A stretch of 64,000 nt of DNA from Melieria omissa (Eukaryota; Arthropoda; Insecta; Diptera; Ulidiidae): the NCBI GenBank assembly GCA_963971225.1, contig OZ020270.1, forward strand, positions 74,292,432 through 74,356,431. Direction: 5' to 3'. The notes under the pieces are model-generated. The model made no database searches. It saw only the letters and a program-made list of their open reading frames with translations, and had not been told where the DNA came from. Below are positions 44,276 through 55,386 of the stretch, piece after piece. Positions within the stretch are counted from its first letter, which is position 1, and each line of letters starts with the position of its first letter. The translations under genes and the position numbers were made by a program.

Positions 44276-45662
44276 TTAGTTTAACGACTCGCCGTCCTCA
44301 GCCCTGCGCTTGTTAGCTGGGCCTCGATTGTCAGTATACCTCGCTTTAGGCGATTGCGATCGAGAACGGGAACGCCTCTTTCGTTGGCGGCAGTCTCGTG
44401 ATATGTGGCCCTGCTTGCCACATACCCAGCAAACAACTTTAGAGGAGACCACCCGTGGCCTGCCCGGTAGCTCAGAGCTTATTGCCTGGATCGCAATGTC
44501 GTTGTCTGGCTGGATCTGGCGTATCCTTGCAGGTGCATACCGAGTGCTCCCAATCCATGTCGCATCATATGTCATCGCGCTGGTCACCGTCTCCCTAAAT
44601 GTCGGCTTGCCCATCATCAACGCACTGCGACGTGTCTCCGGATCATGAAGACCTTCAATAAACGCCTCAATCTTCATCATCTCGAGATCATCAGCGCCGA
44701 AGGACGGGTAGCACAGCTGTACGAACCGCTCAATGTCTGCTGCATATGCCTGCAGCGCCTTGTTGGCCCTTTGCCTGCGATTCTTCAGCTCACAGTAGTA
44801 TAGCGTTCTGTTGTGCTCGTCGCTGTATTTGGCTGCCAGCGCCCTCATGACAGTCTCGTACTCACTTCGTAAACATTCTGGAACTGATTTTATTACCTCA
44901 GCCGCAGCAGCTTTAAGAGCCAGCGCCAATCTCCGACCTTTCCTTACATCGGTCCACTGATTTTCCAGAGCAGACAGGTCGAATTGCAGCTTGAATGTGT
45001 CGAACGGCGTAGTCCCATCATAAGTAGGCACTTCTGCTCGGGGGGCAACACTTTCCGGAACCGGCGGCAACCATTCTCGCGGCTGTACCTCCCTAAGCCG
45101 CTCGTCCATTTTCCTGTTCATCGAGTCTTCCAGACTATCAACTCGTTTGTTCAGGGAATCGTCCAGGTCGCCAACTCGTTTGTTCAGGGAATCATCCAGA
45201 TCGTCGACTCGCTTATCCAAGTGCTCTACTCGCGTCTCCAGGTGCTCGACTTTCCCATTAATCCCGTCTGAGATTTCCTCCACTTTCTGCTCCAAGCGCG
45301 CAGAATTTTCCTGAAGCTTGCTGGAAAACTCCCGATTTGCATTTTCAAGTTTTGCTGACATTTCCCGGTTTGAAGTCTCGAACATGCCTCTCATTGCAAC
45401 CATAAGCTGGCTCATGTCCATTGCTTGTGGTGGCGCAGCCGCTGCAGCCCTACTTTGCATCGACGCGCACCCGATTCCTCCACTTTGGCCGATGCCTCTT
45501 GTTCTTGCGCTCCGAACTCGTGCACAGTCCAATCGATGCCTCGTTCCTCACATGCTTCTCGCAAGCGCAACTGCAACTCCACCTTTCCGCCAGCAGTCGG
45601 CAAATTCCAGGCAGCCAACTCCTTCCTCAGCTGGTCTACCTTCAGCAGCTCCAGTTTAACCA
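44276..45662 (-). pseudogene. Gypsy element M gag with SAP-like N terminus
   Basis: The initiator is likely ATG at 45660-45662, followed by a SAP-like motif (LELLKVDQLRKELAAWNL ... GKVELQLRLREAC) and GIDWTVHEF. A frame change near 45470 leads into the longer frame 45532-44276. That part has a coiled coil with repeating LDKRVDDLDDSLNKRVGDLD units, the capsid-like PTYDGTTPFDTFKLQFDLSA to AFIEGLHDPETRR, and a CCHC zinc knuckle CWVCGKQGHISRDC with an Arg/Ser-rich end. Upstream there is no LTR; the sequence turns directly into antisense of element P gag. Confidence 0.82.
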
Positions 45663-47654
45663 TGTCGGCCAAGGTGGAGGAGTCGCCTGCTGGTGCTGCT
45701 TTGCTACAGAGTACAGGTGCAGCGGCTGCGCCAATACAAGCGTTGGACATGAGCCAACTAATGGCTGCACTCAAAGGCATGTCGGCGCAAATGGAAACGG
45801 CGAATCGAGAAATGGCAGCGAAACTGGAAACTACGAATCAAGAAATGGCTAAAATGGAAGCGGCGACCCATGAAATATCGGCGCAGGTGTCAGCGAAACT
45901 CGAAAGCGCAAATTGCGAGCTGTCCACCAGGCTGCAGGAAAATTCTGCGCGCTTGGAACAGAAAGTGGAGGAAGTTTAAGACAGGATTAATGTGAAAGTT
46001 GAGCACCTGGAGACGCGAGTAGAACATTTAGACAAGCGAGTTGACAATCTGGAGGATTCGGTGAACAGAAAAATCGACGAGCGGCTTAGAGAGGTACAGC
46101 TGCAAGCAAGGGTGCAGTCGGTTGAGGAAAGTTCTGCCATAGAAGTGCCTACTTATGATGGTACTATGTCATTCGACACATTCAAACTACAATTCGATAT
46201 GGCTGCTTTGGAGAGTCAGTGGACCGATGTTAGGAAAGGTCGGAGACTGATACTGGCTCTAAGAGGTCCTGCGGTTGAGGTAATAAAAACAGTTCCGCAA
46301 GGTTTGAGGGGTGATTACGAGACCGTCGTAAGGGCGCTAGCAGCCAGATACAGTGACGAGCACAACAAAATGCTGTATTATTGCGAGCTGAAGAGCCGTA
46401 GGTAAAGAGCCAACGAGGCGCTGCAGACATATGCAGCAGACATTGAGCGGCTCGTACAGTTGTGATACCCGAAATTCGGCGCTGATGACCTCGAGAGGAT
46501 GAAGAGTGAGTCATTTATTGAGGGTCTTCATGACCCAGAGACACGTCGCAGTTTGTTAATGATGGGCAAGCCGACATTAAGAGAGACGGTGACCAGCGCG
46601 ATGACGTATGAGGCGGCCTGGAGGGGAAGTTTTAGATATTCATCTGAGGAAAGGCGTCGAGCCCAATCTGGACGTGTCACGCAAAGCCAGACAGTGAGTT
46701 CGGAGGCACCAGCGGCGCTGCGGGCAGTGTCATCTAAAGTCGGTTGCTGGCGATGTGGCAAGCAAGGACACATATCACGAGACTGCCATCTGCGAGAAAA
46801 GCGTTCCGGACCACAGACGTCGCCAAGGGCTGACGCTCTGCCACACCATTCGTGCAAACCCGCGCGTAGGCATAATTCGCAAGCCGAAAACGAGGGACCA
46901 ATTGTGGATGTTCGGTCGATAAGAGTTTTACAGGAGGAAGATTGGCTTGAGGAAAGGCTACCGAAGGACCAGCGCAAAGATACGGATCTCGCGAAGATCA
47001 TCAAAGGCAAAGCGCAGAGATTACGGCCGGACTGGCAGGAGATTGCTGGTGAGAGCCCGATCGCGAAGGCTTACTGGGCACAGTGGCAAAGCCTACGTCT
47101 GCAGGATGGCTGCCTATACCGCGAGTGGGAGAGCAGAGATGGCAGGACCAGAAAATCCCTAAAAGTGGTCCCGAAAGGCCGAATCGACGATGTCATTGAG
47201 GAAAACCATAACGACTCCAGTGGAGGGCACCTAGGCATCGCAAAAACTGTCGCCAAGATAAGAAGGCGGTTCTATTGGGTAGGATGCCAGGTGTCTGTCG
47301 CTGAGAGGTTGTAATTGGTGTTCGGCTGCGAAAGGGCCGCGGAGGTGATCGCGGAGCCGCACTCAACGAGTCGAAAGCAGGTTAAAAGCAAGTTATGGTC
47401 TACGGGCTAACCCAGAAGGGTTCCAAGAAGGCGATCTGGTAATGCTCAACAACCCGCAACGGGAGAAAAGTTTGTCTCCGAAACTTCAAACGTCATGGGA
47501 AGGACCGTACAGGGTCGTGACCAGGATAAATGACTTGGTGTACAGGGTTCAACGCTGCGGCAACAGAAACGCCAGGTTGGAAGTAGTCCATTTGGAGCGC
47601 CTGGCGTCTTACTCCGGCGGAGCCTCGGTACTTGTTCGGGACGAAGAAGTCTAA
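45663..47654 (+). pseudogene. Gypsy element P: gag and deleted pol
   Basis: Plus-strand gag begins at SAKVEESPAGA, lacking the SAP-like part. It has a coiled coil (LDKRVDNLEDSVNRK), the capsid-like PTYDGTMSFDTFKLQFDMAA, and the knuckle CWRCGKQGHISRDC. Stops interrupt at 45977, 46403 and about 46465. After the knuckle the sequence jumps to the region before integrase (VDVRSIRVLQEEDWLEERL, HNDSSGGHLGIAKTVAKI), so protease, RT and RNase H are deleted. A second deletion removes the integrase core. The C-terminal domain (LNNPQREKSLSPKLQTSWEG) remains to 47654. Confidence 0.85.
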
Positions 47655-47665
47655 GTGATGGGCAG

Positions 47666-48084
47666 TGAAACGAAGAGGCACTCTGTGCTGTGCATGAACG
47701 CTTTTCCAAGCATACTTTTAGGCATGCACTTTGAAGTACGGCAAATTTGGTATAATTCGCTTGGTATAGTCCGATATGGCAAGGATGGTTCTAGAAGAAA
47801 TGGACTTTGCAAGAATGGTCGAGCGCTTTCCAATTGGAAGTTGCAAGAAACTTCGGCGCGATAAAAAAACTAGTATAAAAGCAGCAGTGTGCAGCGCAAT
47901 GGGTCGAGTCTGTGTTGAGCAAGCAAAGGGGGAACATGCAACAGTAGTAGTGTAAAGTAGAACAAGTGTAAATCTGTAAAAAAAGTGATTTTTAGTTTTG
48001 ACTACGTTGCGCTGAATAACTGAAGTTGTTTTATTTTCAAACACAATTAAAACGAACCTTGGAAAACTTGAGATTTTCGTAACA
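47666..48084 (+). repeat. LTR of Gypsy element P (3' LTR)
   Basis: Begins TGAAACGAAG right after GATGGGCAG, ends TTTTCGTAACA. Contains TATAAAAGCAGCAGTG near 47874 and a late AATTAAAA. Architecture matches the M LTR but the sequence is different apart from the termini. Followed by ATAT. Confidence 0.75.
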
Positions 48085-48088
48085 ATAT

Positions 48089-48512
48089 TGTTACGAATGC
48101 TAGTTCTAGTTGGCTAGTACGTATCACTGGATTGTGCAATTTGAAAATGAAACAACTTTAATTATTCCAACGCAGCCAATTCAAAACCAACAGTCACTTT
48201 ATTATTCACAATTTTACACTTTACTGTTCGTACACTTAAGTATGTGCTTAATTACTCCGTGTGGCAACTTCACTTGTCAAAACCAGACTGACTCGCTGCG
48301 CCGCACCCGGCTGCCTTTTATACCCGTCCGGCCATCGCGCAGATCGTTCTCGCACATTCCCGAGTGGACTAAAGGTTTCGCTGATGATCGCGACCATCGT
48401 TGCCAGATTGGACTAAAAGTTACTATCGCGGCCGTCGTTGCCACATTGAATTATAGCACGGCGCGAAGCGGCAGGGTTGCTTTGCACAGCGACAGACTGT
48501 CTTATCGTTACA
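48089..48512 (-). repeat. Solo LTR of the element M family
   Basis: Similar to 40220-40684 along its length, in the same orientation. On the plus strand it starts TGTTACGAATGCTAG and ends CTTATCGTTACA, with two rather than three of the 41-bp units. ATAT lies on both sides (48085-48088, 48513-48516), as expected for a solo LTR with its own 4-bp duplication. Confidence 0.8.
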
Positions 48513-48516
48513 ATAT

Positions 48517-49144
48517 ATTAATTTCAAAGACACAGCTTTATAGTTCTATTTTAAGTGCATTTTGATCTCCTTGTAATGAATTTCCATATAGTGAATATTT
48601 CTCTACAATGAATAAATTTTGTTGTTGAAAACTTCGCTTTCATTTGTTTTTTGTCTTCATATAATGAATTTTTCCATGCTATTTTCTGTCACGCATATTA
48701 ACAACACTGAATACCGAAAAAAAGTGAAACGTATTTAGGGGAACCCGAGAAGTTAAAATTAACAACAGCATAAGAAGAAGAATGTCACATCTCTAACAAT
48801 TTTGACAGCAATTGTTTGTTTTGAATGATTAAAGTGAAAATGTCGCAGCAATGCATTAGGTCAAATTTCTGCTTCTCTTGATGTACTTCGAACCTTTGTG
48901 GAGATGAGGAGCAACGTAGCGTTTTTAAGTCTCTAAATGTATAAGAAGGCTTTGTTGAGGAAGAAAAGTGGAAGGGTGTAATCCAAACTAAAATACCTCA
49001 TTATGATGAAGATGAAAAAAAATCATTTTTATATAATGAAGATTTTTTCTGGTCCTGTGCGAATTCATTATAGGCAAGTTCGACTGTAGATAGATTGGAG
49101 CCGTCATGTCGAATACTTTTATTGGTTCATGTTAAAGGATTATA
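48517..49144. other. AT-rich sequence, possible pogo-like relic
   Basis: Repeated TATAATGAATT words and, on the minus strand from 49089, TACAGTCGAACTTGCCTATA. This resembles a pogo/Tigger-like end, but only one end is visible. No gene. Confidence 0.3.
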
Positions 49145-52100
49145 GCAAAGAATATACAATATAAAGTATACGCATCTTCAAAAATTTGTCAAGCGTGTTT
49201 CTTAACGCGGGGGGGAAGAGATGAGCGGAGGCATAGTCTGCGGGAAATTTGCTCGTGCTCAACAATTTGCGATCTTGTTCGTCGAAGCGCAAGCGGAGAG
49301 TAAACAACGAACCAAAAGCATCATTATCGTCGTTTCAACGAAGATGATTCGGGATTCGCTAATGTTTTTGGTGTTGTCGTTTATTGTGTGTATGCTTTTT
49401 TGTGTTGCCGATTGGTTTTGCTGCACTATCGAATCTTTGTGGTGTATGGCTTTTTGCTGGCCAATGCTTTGATTGATTTAAAAATTTGGTGGTTGATCCC
49501 AATTTAAAAAGTTAACAAATATTTTTACGTGGCGGGTTCGAACTAAAATTATTTGTTTATATTTTCACATGATTGATTACAATTTTGAGAATATGGGAAA
49601 ACTACAACAAAAAATTAACTGATAGGCATACTTACTTACTTAACTGACCATAACAACCCGTTATCGGGTTACGGCCTGCCGCAAAACTTCTCTCCAGGCG
49701 CTTCTGCCTTCGCGCGCCTTCTCCAGTTGGTCACACCAAGAGATACCAGGGCCTCTTCCACTTGGTCCTTCCACCGGAGACATGGCCTCCCTCTTCGCCG
49801 TCGACCTCCAACCATTGCATCGAACACCTTTTTCTCCGGAGCTTCGTCGTCCATGCGGCAGACATGACCGAGCCAGCGTAGCCGCTGGATGTTTATTCGC
49901 TGCGCTACGTCCATGTCCTTATACAGCTCATACAGCTCGTTATTGGTTCGTATACGATAGTCGTCACCAACACGAACAGGGCCGAAGATTTTGTGAAGTA
50001 CCTTCCTCTCGAACACTCCAAGGGCCGCTATGTCGTTTCGTGTCATTGAGCACGGGCAAGATGAGCGTCCTATAGAGTGCAAGTTTTGTCGGTCGAGAGA
50101 GGTCTCTACTTCTCAATTGCCTACCGAGACCGTAGTAGCACCTGTTGGCAAGAGTAATCCTTCGCTTTATCTCCAGACTGACATCATTGCTGCTGTTGAT
50201 GGCGGTGCCAAGGTAGACGAATTCCTTGACAACTTCAAAGGTATACCTGTCGGCCTCGACTTGAGACCCTAGCCGCTGCGAGTCCCTGCGTGTAGACAGC
50301 ATATACTTCGTCTTGCCCTCATTTACCACCAGACCCATTTTGGCAGATTTTCTTTCGATAGCCGCAAAGGCAGCGGTGACATCTCGCTTGTTGCGCCCGA
50401 TGACATCAATGTCATCAGCGTAGGCAAGGAGCTGGACACTTTTGTTGAAAATTGTGCCATTACGATGTACACCGGCCTTGCGCAGAACACTCTCCAGGGT
50501 GAAGTTGAAGAGGTCGCAGGACGTTTCTTGCGTCTAAAAAGGCACCTCTCTTTCTTCCTATCCTCCTGGTATTTTTCTGTCACGGCTCGCGTGGCAGCCG
50601 ACTGCAGGGTCTTCTTGTAGGCAACATTCTTCGCTGCAGTGGCTGCGCGACACTCTTCATCGTACCATTGGTTTTTTGGTGGTGGGCGTCGAAAACCAAG
50701 GACATTTTCTGCGGCGGCGCGCATAGAGTGGGATAAGTGAGCCCATAATCCGCCGATGTCATCAGGTGGAGAGGGGGAGCGACCGAGCTGGTTGGAGAGT
50801 TGAGCGGAGTAGGCTTCGGCTACCCCTTGTGATCGCAGGTTGCTGATGTCCAGCTTTCTTCGCAAACTAGGTTCTGCGGTCTTCGCTGCGCAAAGACGCA
50901 TGCGTACCTTGGCTGCAACAAGGTAATGGTCCGAGTCGATGTTGGGACCTCGGAACGTGCGCACATCTAGAATGCTAGAAGCATGCCTTCCATCAATCAC
51001 AATGTGATCAATCTGGTTGCGGGTTGATTGATCGGGGGATAACCAGGTCGCCTTGTGGATATCGAGGTGCTGGAATCTGGTGCTACTAACTACCATGTTT
51101 CGTGTCGCGGCGAAATCGATCAGCCTCAGACCGTTGTTTGTAGTGGTCGTATGGAGGCTAAACTGCCCGACAGTGGGACCAAATATACCTTCTCGCCCGA
51201 CCTTTGCGTTTAAGTCCCCGAGGACAATTTTGACGTCGTGGGCCGGGCACCTGTCGTAGACGTCCTCGAGCTTCGCATAGAAGGCATCCTTGGTCGCATC
51301 GTCCTTCTCTTCCGTCGGGGCGTGCGCGCAAATTAGGCTGATGCTAAAGTATTTAGCCTTGATGCGGATCAAAGCCAGTCGTTCGTTCACCGGAGTGAAC
51401 CGAGAGACGTGGTGGCGAAGTCTCTTACTGACCACAAATCCGCAGCCAAATTAGCGCTTCTCCGCATGGCAGCTGTAGTAGATGTCGCAGTCTGCTCGCT
51501 TGGAGCAACCTTGTCCTGTCCATCGCATTTCCTGGATGGCGGTGATGACAGCCTTACACTTTGTGAGGGCTTCCGCCAGTTGGATAGAGGCACCTTCCCT
51601 ATAGAGGGTCCGGACATTCCAGGTGCATATCCTCAAATCTTGGTCCTTAAATCGTTTGCTGTGGTCGTCAACATTGTGGGCTCCTTCCGAGGCTTGTTTG
51701 CTAGCTTTCATTGGTATTTGATTTTCCGTGGCGGGCACCAAACCCTGCGCACAACCCAAATTTTAAGTCCTGGGGATTGGACTCGCTGCACACATTAGTT
51801 CACTATTCAGCGGGTGCCAAATAGCTATCCAGAAGGGCCGCGCGGAGGCTGTGCATCAGCTTGGATTGGACAGGGACAAGGATCGTTCTGGCGTTCGCCA
51901 GGTTGAACGCAATCAGAGACTTTACCTTGTATGTCCGCTCCCTTCCTTCCTGATAGGCATATTGACTTCAAAATTCGTGAAACACTTGAAATCAAAAATA
52001 ATTAGATACTTGTTTTAATTTTTTTTTTAAATCGAAATCTAACGGACAAACCAAGGGTTATAAGATTGTATGGGAAAACATAATTTAATAGGTCTATTGA

Positions 52101-52841
52101 CTTTCAATAGGGCGAAAGCACTAAATAAAGAAATAAATAATAAGACAAGTAGTTTGTCTTAAGAAAAATGTGATTTAGGAATGCCTACGTTTAAAAATAG
52201 TATAAATATTCTACACCCGAATGGTTCCATCGCGAATGATGTGACCATAAATTTACAATATAAGATTTGGTTATTCTAGTTCTTTTAAACAAGCATTATA
52301 TGTGGGCCGTAAGAAAAGTTCGAAAGAACGGGACGGAAAATTATTACGGGCTAAAAAAAACGATGTATTTTTTTCCAATTCCATTTTTATTTAATTATCT
52401 TTGTTGATTACTTATTATTTATTTTTTAATTGCCTGTAGCGATCATATAGTTCGCCATACCAGTCATATTTTCTTTTCTTTTCTATGATTATGCGCACAC
52501 TACAGTCGGCAGTGAGTTCAGGAGCAATATGCGACGCCGTGCAGGCTTATAGAAGAAGAACAAAAACCAGACAGAGAATATAAATCGTTTTAACAATTTC
52601 AGCTTTTTGCCAGCGCAACAAAAAGAACAACAGCACATCGTCTTCCTCCTCTTCGCACAATTGAGCGAGAATGAACGAGTGAGCACAGACGCGGCATTCG
52701 TGTTTCTATGAATTGCGCTCAGAGCATAGTGCTGTCATTTCAAGTGTTTCCTCTTGTTGTCTACCCCCCGCATCGAGAAGACGGGTGGCGATATCAGCAC
52801 GTACGTGATGCACACTCTTTATGTTACATACTTTTTGGTTA
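49145..52841. mobile_element. P-superfamily relic with an RTE insertion
   Basis: Left end CAAAGAATATACAATATAAA (49145 on) and right end read inverted CAAAAAGTATGTAACATAAA (52841 back) are diverged versions of the 31-bp termini of the P element at 54833-61967. TTATAG adjoins both ends (left ATTATAG, right GTTATAG). 49240-49600 matches the reverse complement of 58090-58600, the non-coding 5' region of that P element (GGGATTCGCTAATGTTTTTG and neighbouring words). No transposase remains; 49631-51950 is an RTE insertion. Confidence 0.65.
49631..51950 (-). pseudogene. RTE-type non-LTR retrotransposon, RT core deleted
   Basis: Minus strand: endonuclease (RICTWNVRTLYREGA; AIQEMRWTGQG; VLGDLNAKVGREG; NQIDHIVIDGRHAS; SDHYLV) from about 51680 to 50900, with an in-frame TAA at 51451-51453. 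A deletion at about 50530 removes the first half of RT. The sequence resumes at LRKAGVHRNG and the catalytic AYADDIDV (about 50405), then LVVNEGKTKYML and EFVYLGTAINSS, and the C-terminal RLRWLGHVCRMDDEAPEKK. The tail is (AAGT)n-like. A perfect 12-bp duplication CTGATAGGCATA flanks it (49619-49630, 51951-51962). Confidence 0.88.
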
Positions 52842-53206
52842 TAGGCACTCGGACTGCGAGGGTTAATATTGGCTCATAATCAACTTAACATACAATAGTA
52901 AGTTGCAGATGTCACTAGTCAAAATTGTATGTAAAAGGCGCACATCAGAATGTCAAAGTGGAAAGAGTGACATTAACAAATTAAAAGACAAACATGTGTA
53001 TCGTCTAATCTTATCTATTAGTCACTAAACAGTATAGTCTAGATGGGCAGTTTAGAGATGGTTTTACTTTAATTTAATCTAGAAATGAATCTCGGATCTG
53101 TGTGAATCATATGAAAATTACCTTCTAGCGATATTTCTTTTGTAATAAAAAAAACAAATAGGTGTTTAGATGATTAAAATGTCCGTATATAACAACACTG
53201 CTTTAA
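52842..53206. other. AT-rich spacer
   Basis: No coding frame, repeat or RNA signal that I can support. Confidence 0.4.
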
Positions 53207-54095
53207 CCCTTTCGGGACTACTGGGATAATACGTTCCAGCAAGTTTTTGAAGCCCCTCAAAACAATTACTCAAATCTTACGACCCACGAAAAATATTTTT
53301 CGATTTCGGTGTTCCCGCATAAAAGGATGATCTCAGAATTTGTGAGCATCCAAAATAATTTTATAACCCCAACATTCATTTTTTTTTTGTTCCTTGTTCA
53401 CTCCTTTCGGGAGCATAGGGCCTCCACAAGACAGCCTTGTGTTGGTTACATTAATCAGTTGTGTTGTTCTGCCAGTGTAGGTGATTGGCCTGCCGCAGGT
53501 AGTCCTAAGTGATGGAATCATCTAACGCCGCTCAGGAACGTCGCCTCCGCTCGTAGCGCCATCTGTTGTGAGGAGGCTACAGCAGAATGGTTGGGGACCT
53601 CGCTAGATCAGGTTGGTGCGCGCTGTTTTCACAGTTGTCCGCTTACCCTTGCAGATGTCGCTCGTGCGCCTGTTTTGCATAACTGTTTATTTGTTTGCTT
53701 TTATCAGCCGCACAGCGCATAATTGCGCGTTCTATTGCGTGGAAGTAAGTGGAAGTAAGTGGAATAGGAATAATTGGGTTGGGAATCAATGAACTTGGAT
53801 ATGTTGCAGGGTTTTTAGGAAATTTTAGAGAACAGGAAAAATCTAAAAAATTTGATGGAAAAGTGCGGGGACCGTGCACACGGCGGGAGTTGAACCCACG
53901 ACCTCTGGCAGTTGTCAGATTATCGTATTTTAGCCGTTATACACATTGAATGATATAGCATATTATTTACAAAAATTTCAGTTTATTTAAAATTTAATTA
54001 ATAAAAATTGGCTTTAAAATTTGAATGCTATAGCATTCACGACATTTTGCATCACTATGAAAATTACTGCTATAGCATTCACGTCCGGGAATGTG
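53207..54095. mobile_element. Possible TTAA element with diverged ends
   Basis: TTAA at 53203-53206 is followed by CCCTTTCGGGACTACTGGGA. TTAA at 54096-54099 is preceded, inverted, by CACATTCCCGGACGTGAATG. The ends are only weakly alike. The right end carries a perfect palindrome GAATGCTATAGCATTC (about 54021) and a partial copy at 54068. The left end has an imperfect palindrome CTGGGATAATACGTTCCAG. This mirrors the confirmed piggyBac element at 23794. No coding region. Confidence 0.4.
53876..53948 (-). repeat. tRNA-like sequence (SINE or tRNA relic)
   Basis: The minus strand has a perfect-looking B box/T loop, GTGGGTTCAACTCCCGC, with a five-pair T stem, preceded by a region of D-arm and anticodon-arm length. 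The acceptor stem does not pair (the 3' side reads CGTGTGC, with no complement at the 5' side) and the A box is poor. Probably a tRNA-derived repeat, not a working tRNA. Confidence 0.45.
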
Positions 54096-54099
54096 TTAA

Positions 54100-54832
54100 A
54101 GTATGTGGATTTGGTTATCAGTTCGTTGTTTGAATACCAGCGGGCAGCTGTAACAATTTTTATCGCGATATCTTTACACCTTCAATAGCTACGGTGCAAG
54201 CCAATCGATTGATAGACGGACGAGCGGACAAACTCATGATCCTAATACTAAATTTCATGGGACATCTTTACTCATACGAATCATCCGGAAGATGAATCGA
54301 TTACTAGATGGAGTTCCGAGACCATCGTGATTGTGTGTACCTATGTATGTATTAAAGAGTGCAAATAAGAAGCGAGTAAGGCGTGCTGCCCATAACCATA
54401 AGTCTTTGAGCCCCCTTCTAATACCCTGCAGTACTTCATCTAACCATATTGTCCTAGGGAATCTAAGGATGTTATGGGGTTACGCTCCATTGCTATAGGA
54501 CCCCAAAGTACGGAGACATTTTTGCCTGAATTGATTAATCCTAAGTAGTCAATGTTCGTAGTTTCGACTACCATTGTTCCCTGTGACCTCGATCACCACA
54601 CACTAATATTTTTGTTATCCGAATTTTAATTTCAAATATAATATAATTATATTCTTTCCATTATCATTCACTTTAAATGCATTTTATGCACTACTGGCTT
54701 CTTAACTCTCGGATGGACTTTGTCGTCTGGCCAGACGAAGTGGTTCTATTTTTATTCATAACTCTTTTTCTCTGCGCTCTATCGTGCTGTGCTTTCGTGA
54801 CTTTTTAAGTTTCGTTATCCTCTATATAAAAC
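54100..54832. other. Flank of the P element with a 16-bp palindrome
   Basis: TTAA at 54702-54705 is followed by CTCTCGGATGGACTTTG and the perfect palindrome TCGTCTGGCCAGACGA (54723-54738), which recurs on the other side of the P element at 62055-62070. Otherwise no gene or repeat recognised. Confidence 0.45.
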
Positions 54833-55386
54833 CAAAGAATATGAAGTAATATAGAACGCGCATCTCATACAAGCAAACGCGTTGTACTTGGGTACTGCTG
54901 GTAGTACCCTCTGTTATTGACAGCAGAAATCTCTGTTACTAACAGCAGAAATCTCTGTAACTTCGGCGTAACATGTGAATTGAAGTCGCTTCTGTACTCA
55001 TTCGTATTCTCGCTGCTGTTGCGCCACTTGATAAACATGACGATGAACGCTGCTTTTGTTGTCGCGGGGAATAGCATTATAATATTGGCAAACAAAAAAA
55101 AGTTAGAGGTATACTGTTTTTTGCGCTGTGCCGTGCAGGCGGGATAGCATTGATGTTGTTGGTAATTGTTGCGTCGTTATTTCTGCTTTCTTTTTTATAA
55201 TCACAAGCAAATTACAATTAGCAAAAAAAATGCGTGAACTTGGTGTAGTAAAATATGGGTGCAAACATGTTGCACAAGAGCGTTTATAGTTATTTATTAA
55301 GAATATTATTGTAAGGTTTTATGTTTATTGTTTTACTTTCGTTTAAATTTATCTTTCATAAATAATAATTTTTAATAAGAATTTTT

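Larger units (their letters stand above)
40220..48084. mobile_element. Head-to-head composite of two related Gypsy LTR retrotransposons
   Basis: The left part (40220-45662) is a minus-strand element M with LTR, pol and gag. The right part (45663-48084) is a plus-strand relative P with gag, deleted pol and a different LTR. They meet at the start of gag, so both 5' LTRs are absent and both 3' LTRs face outwards. ATAT flanks the composite on both sides (40216-40219, 48085-48088), the 4-bp duplication expected of Gypsy elements. M and P are similar but clearly distinct families. Confidence 0.75.

Noticed and set aside
40216..48516. One intact provirus with two LTRs of the same family
   Set aside because: The two similar LTRs (40220 and 48089) look like a pair, but ATAT lies on both sides of the second one and a different LTR (47666-48084) sits just before it, so the second is better read as a solo LTR.
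49030..49092. pogo/Tigger-like terminus (minus strand CAGTCGAACTTGCC)
   Set aside because: Only one end and no transposase motif seen; the match is to a general style of terminus.
53876..53948. Functional tRNA gene on the minus strand
   Set aside because: The T arm is good but the acceptor stem does not pair and the A box is poor; kept only as a tRNA-like repeat.
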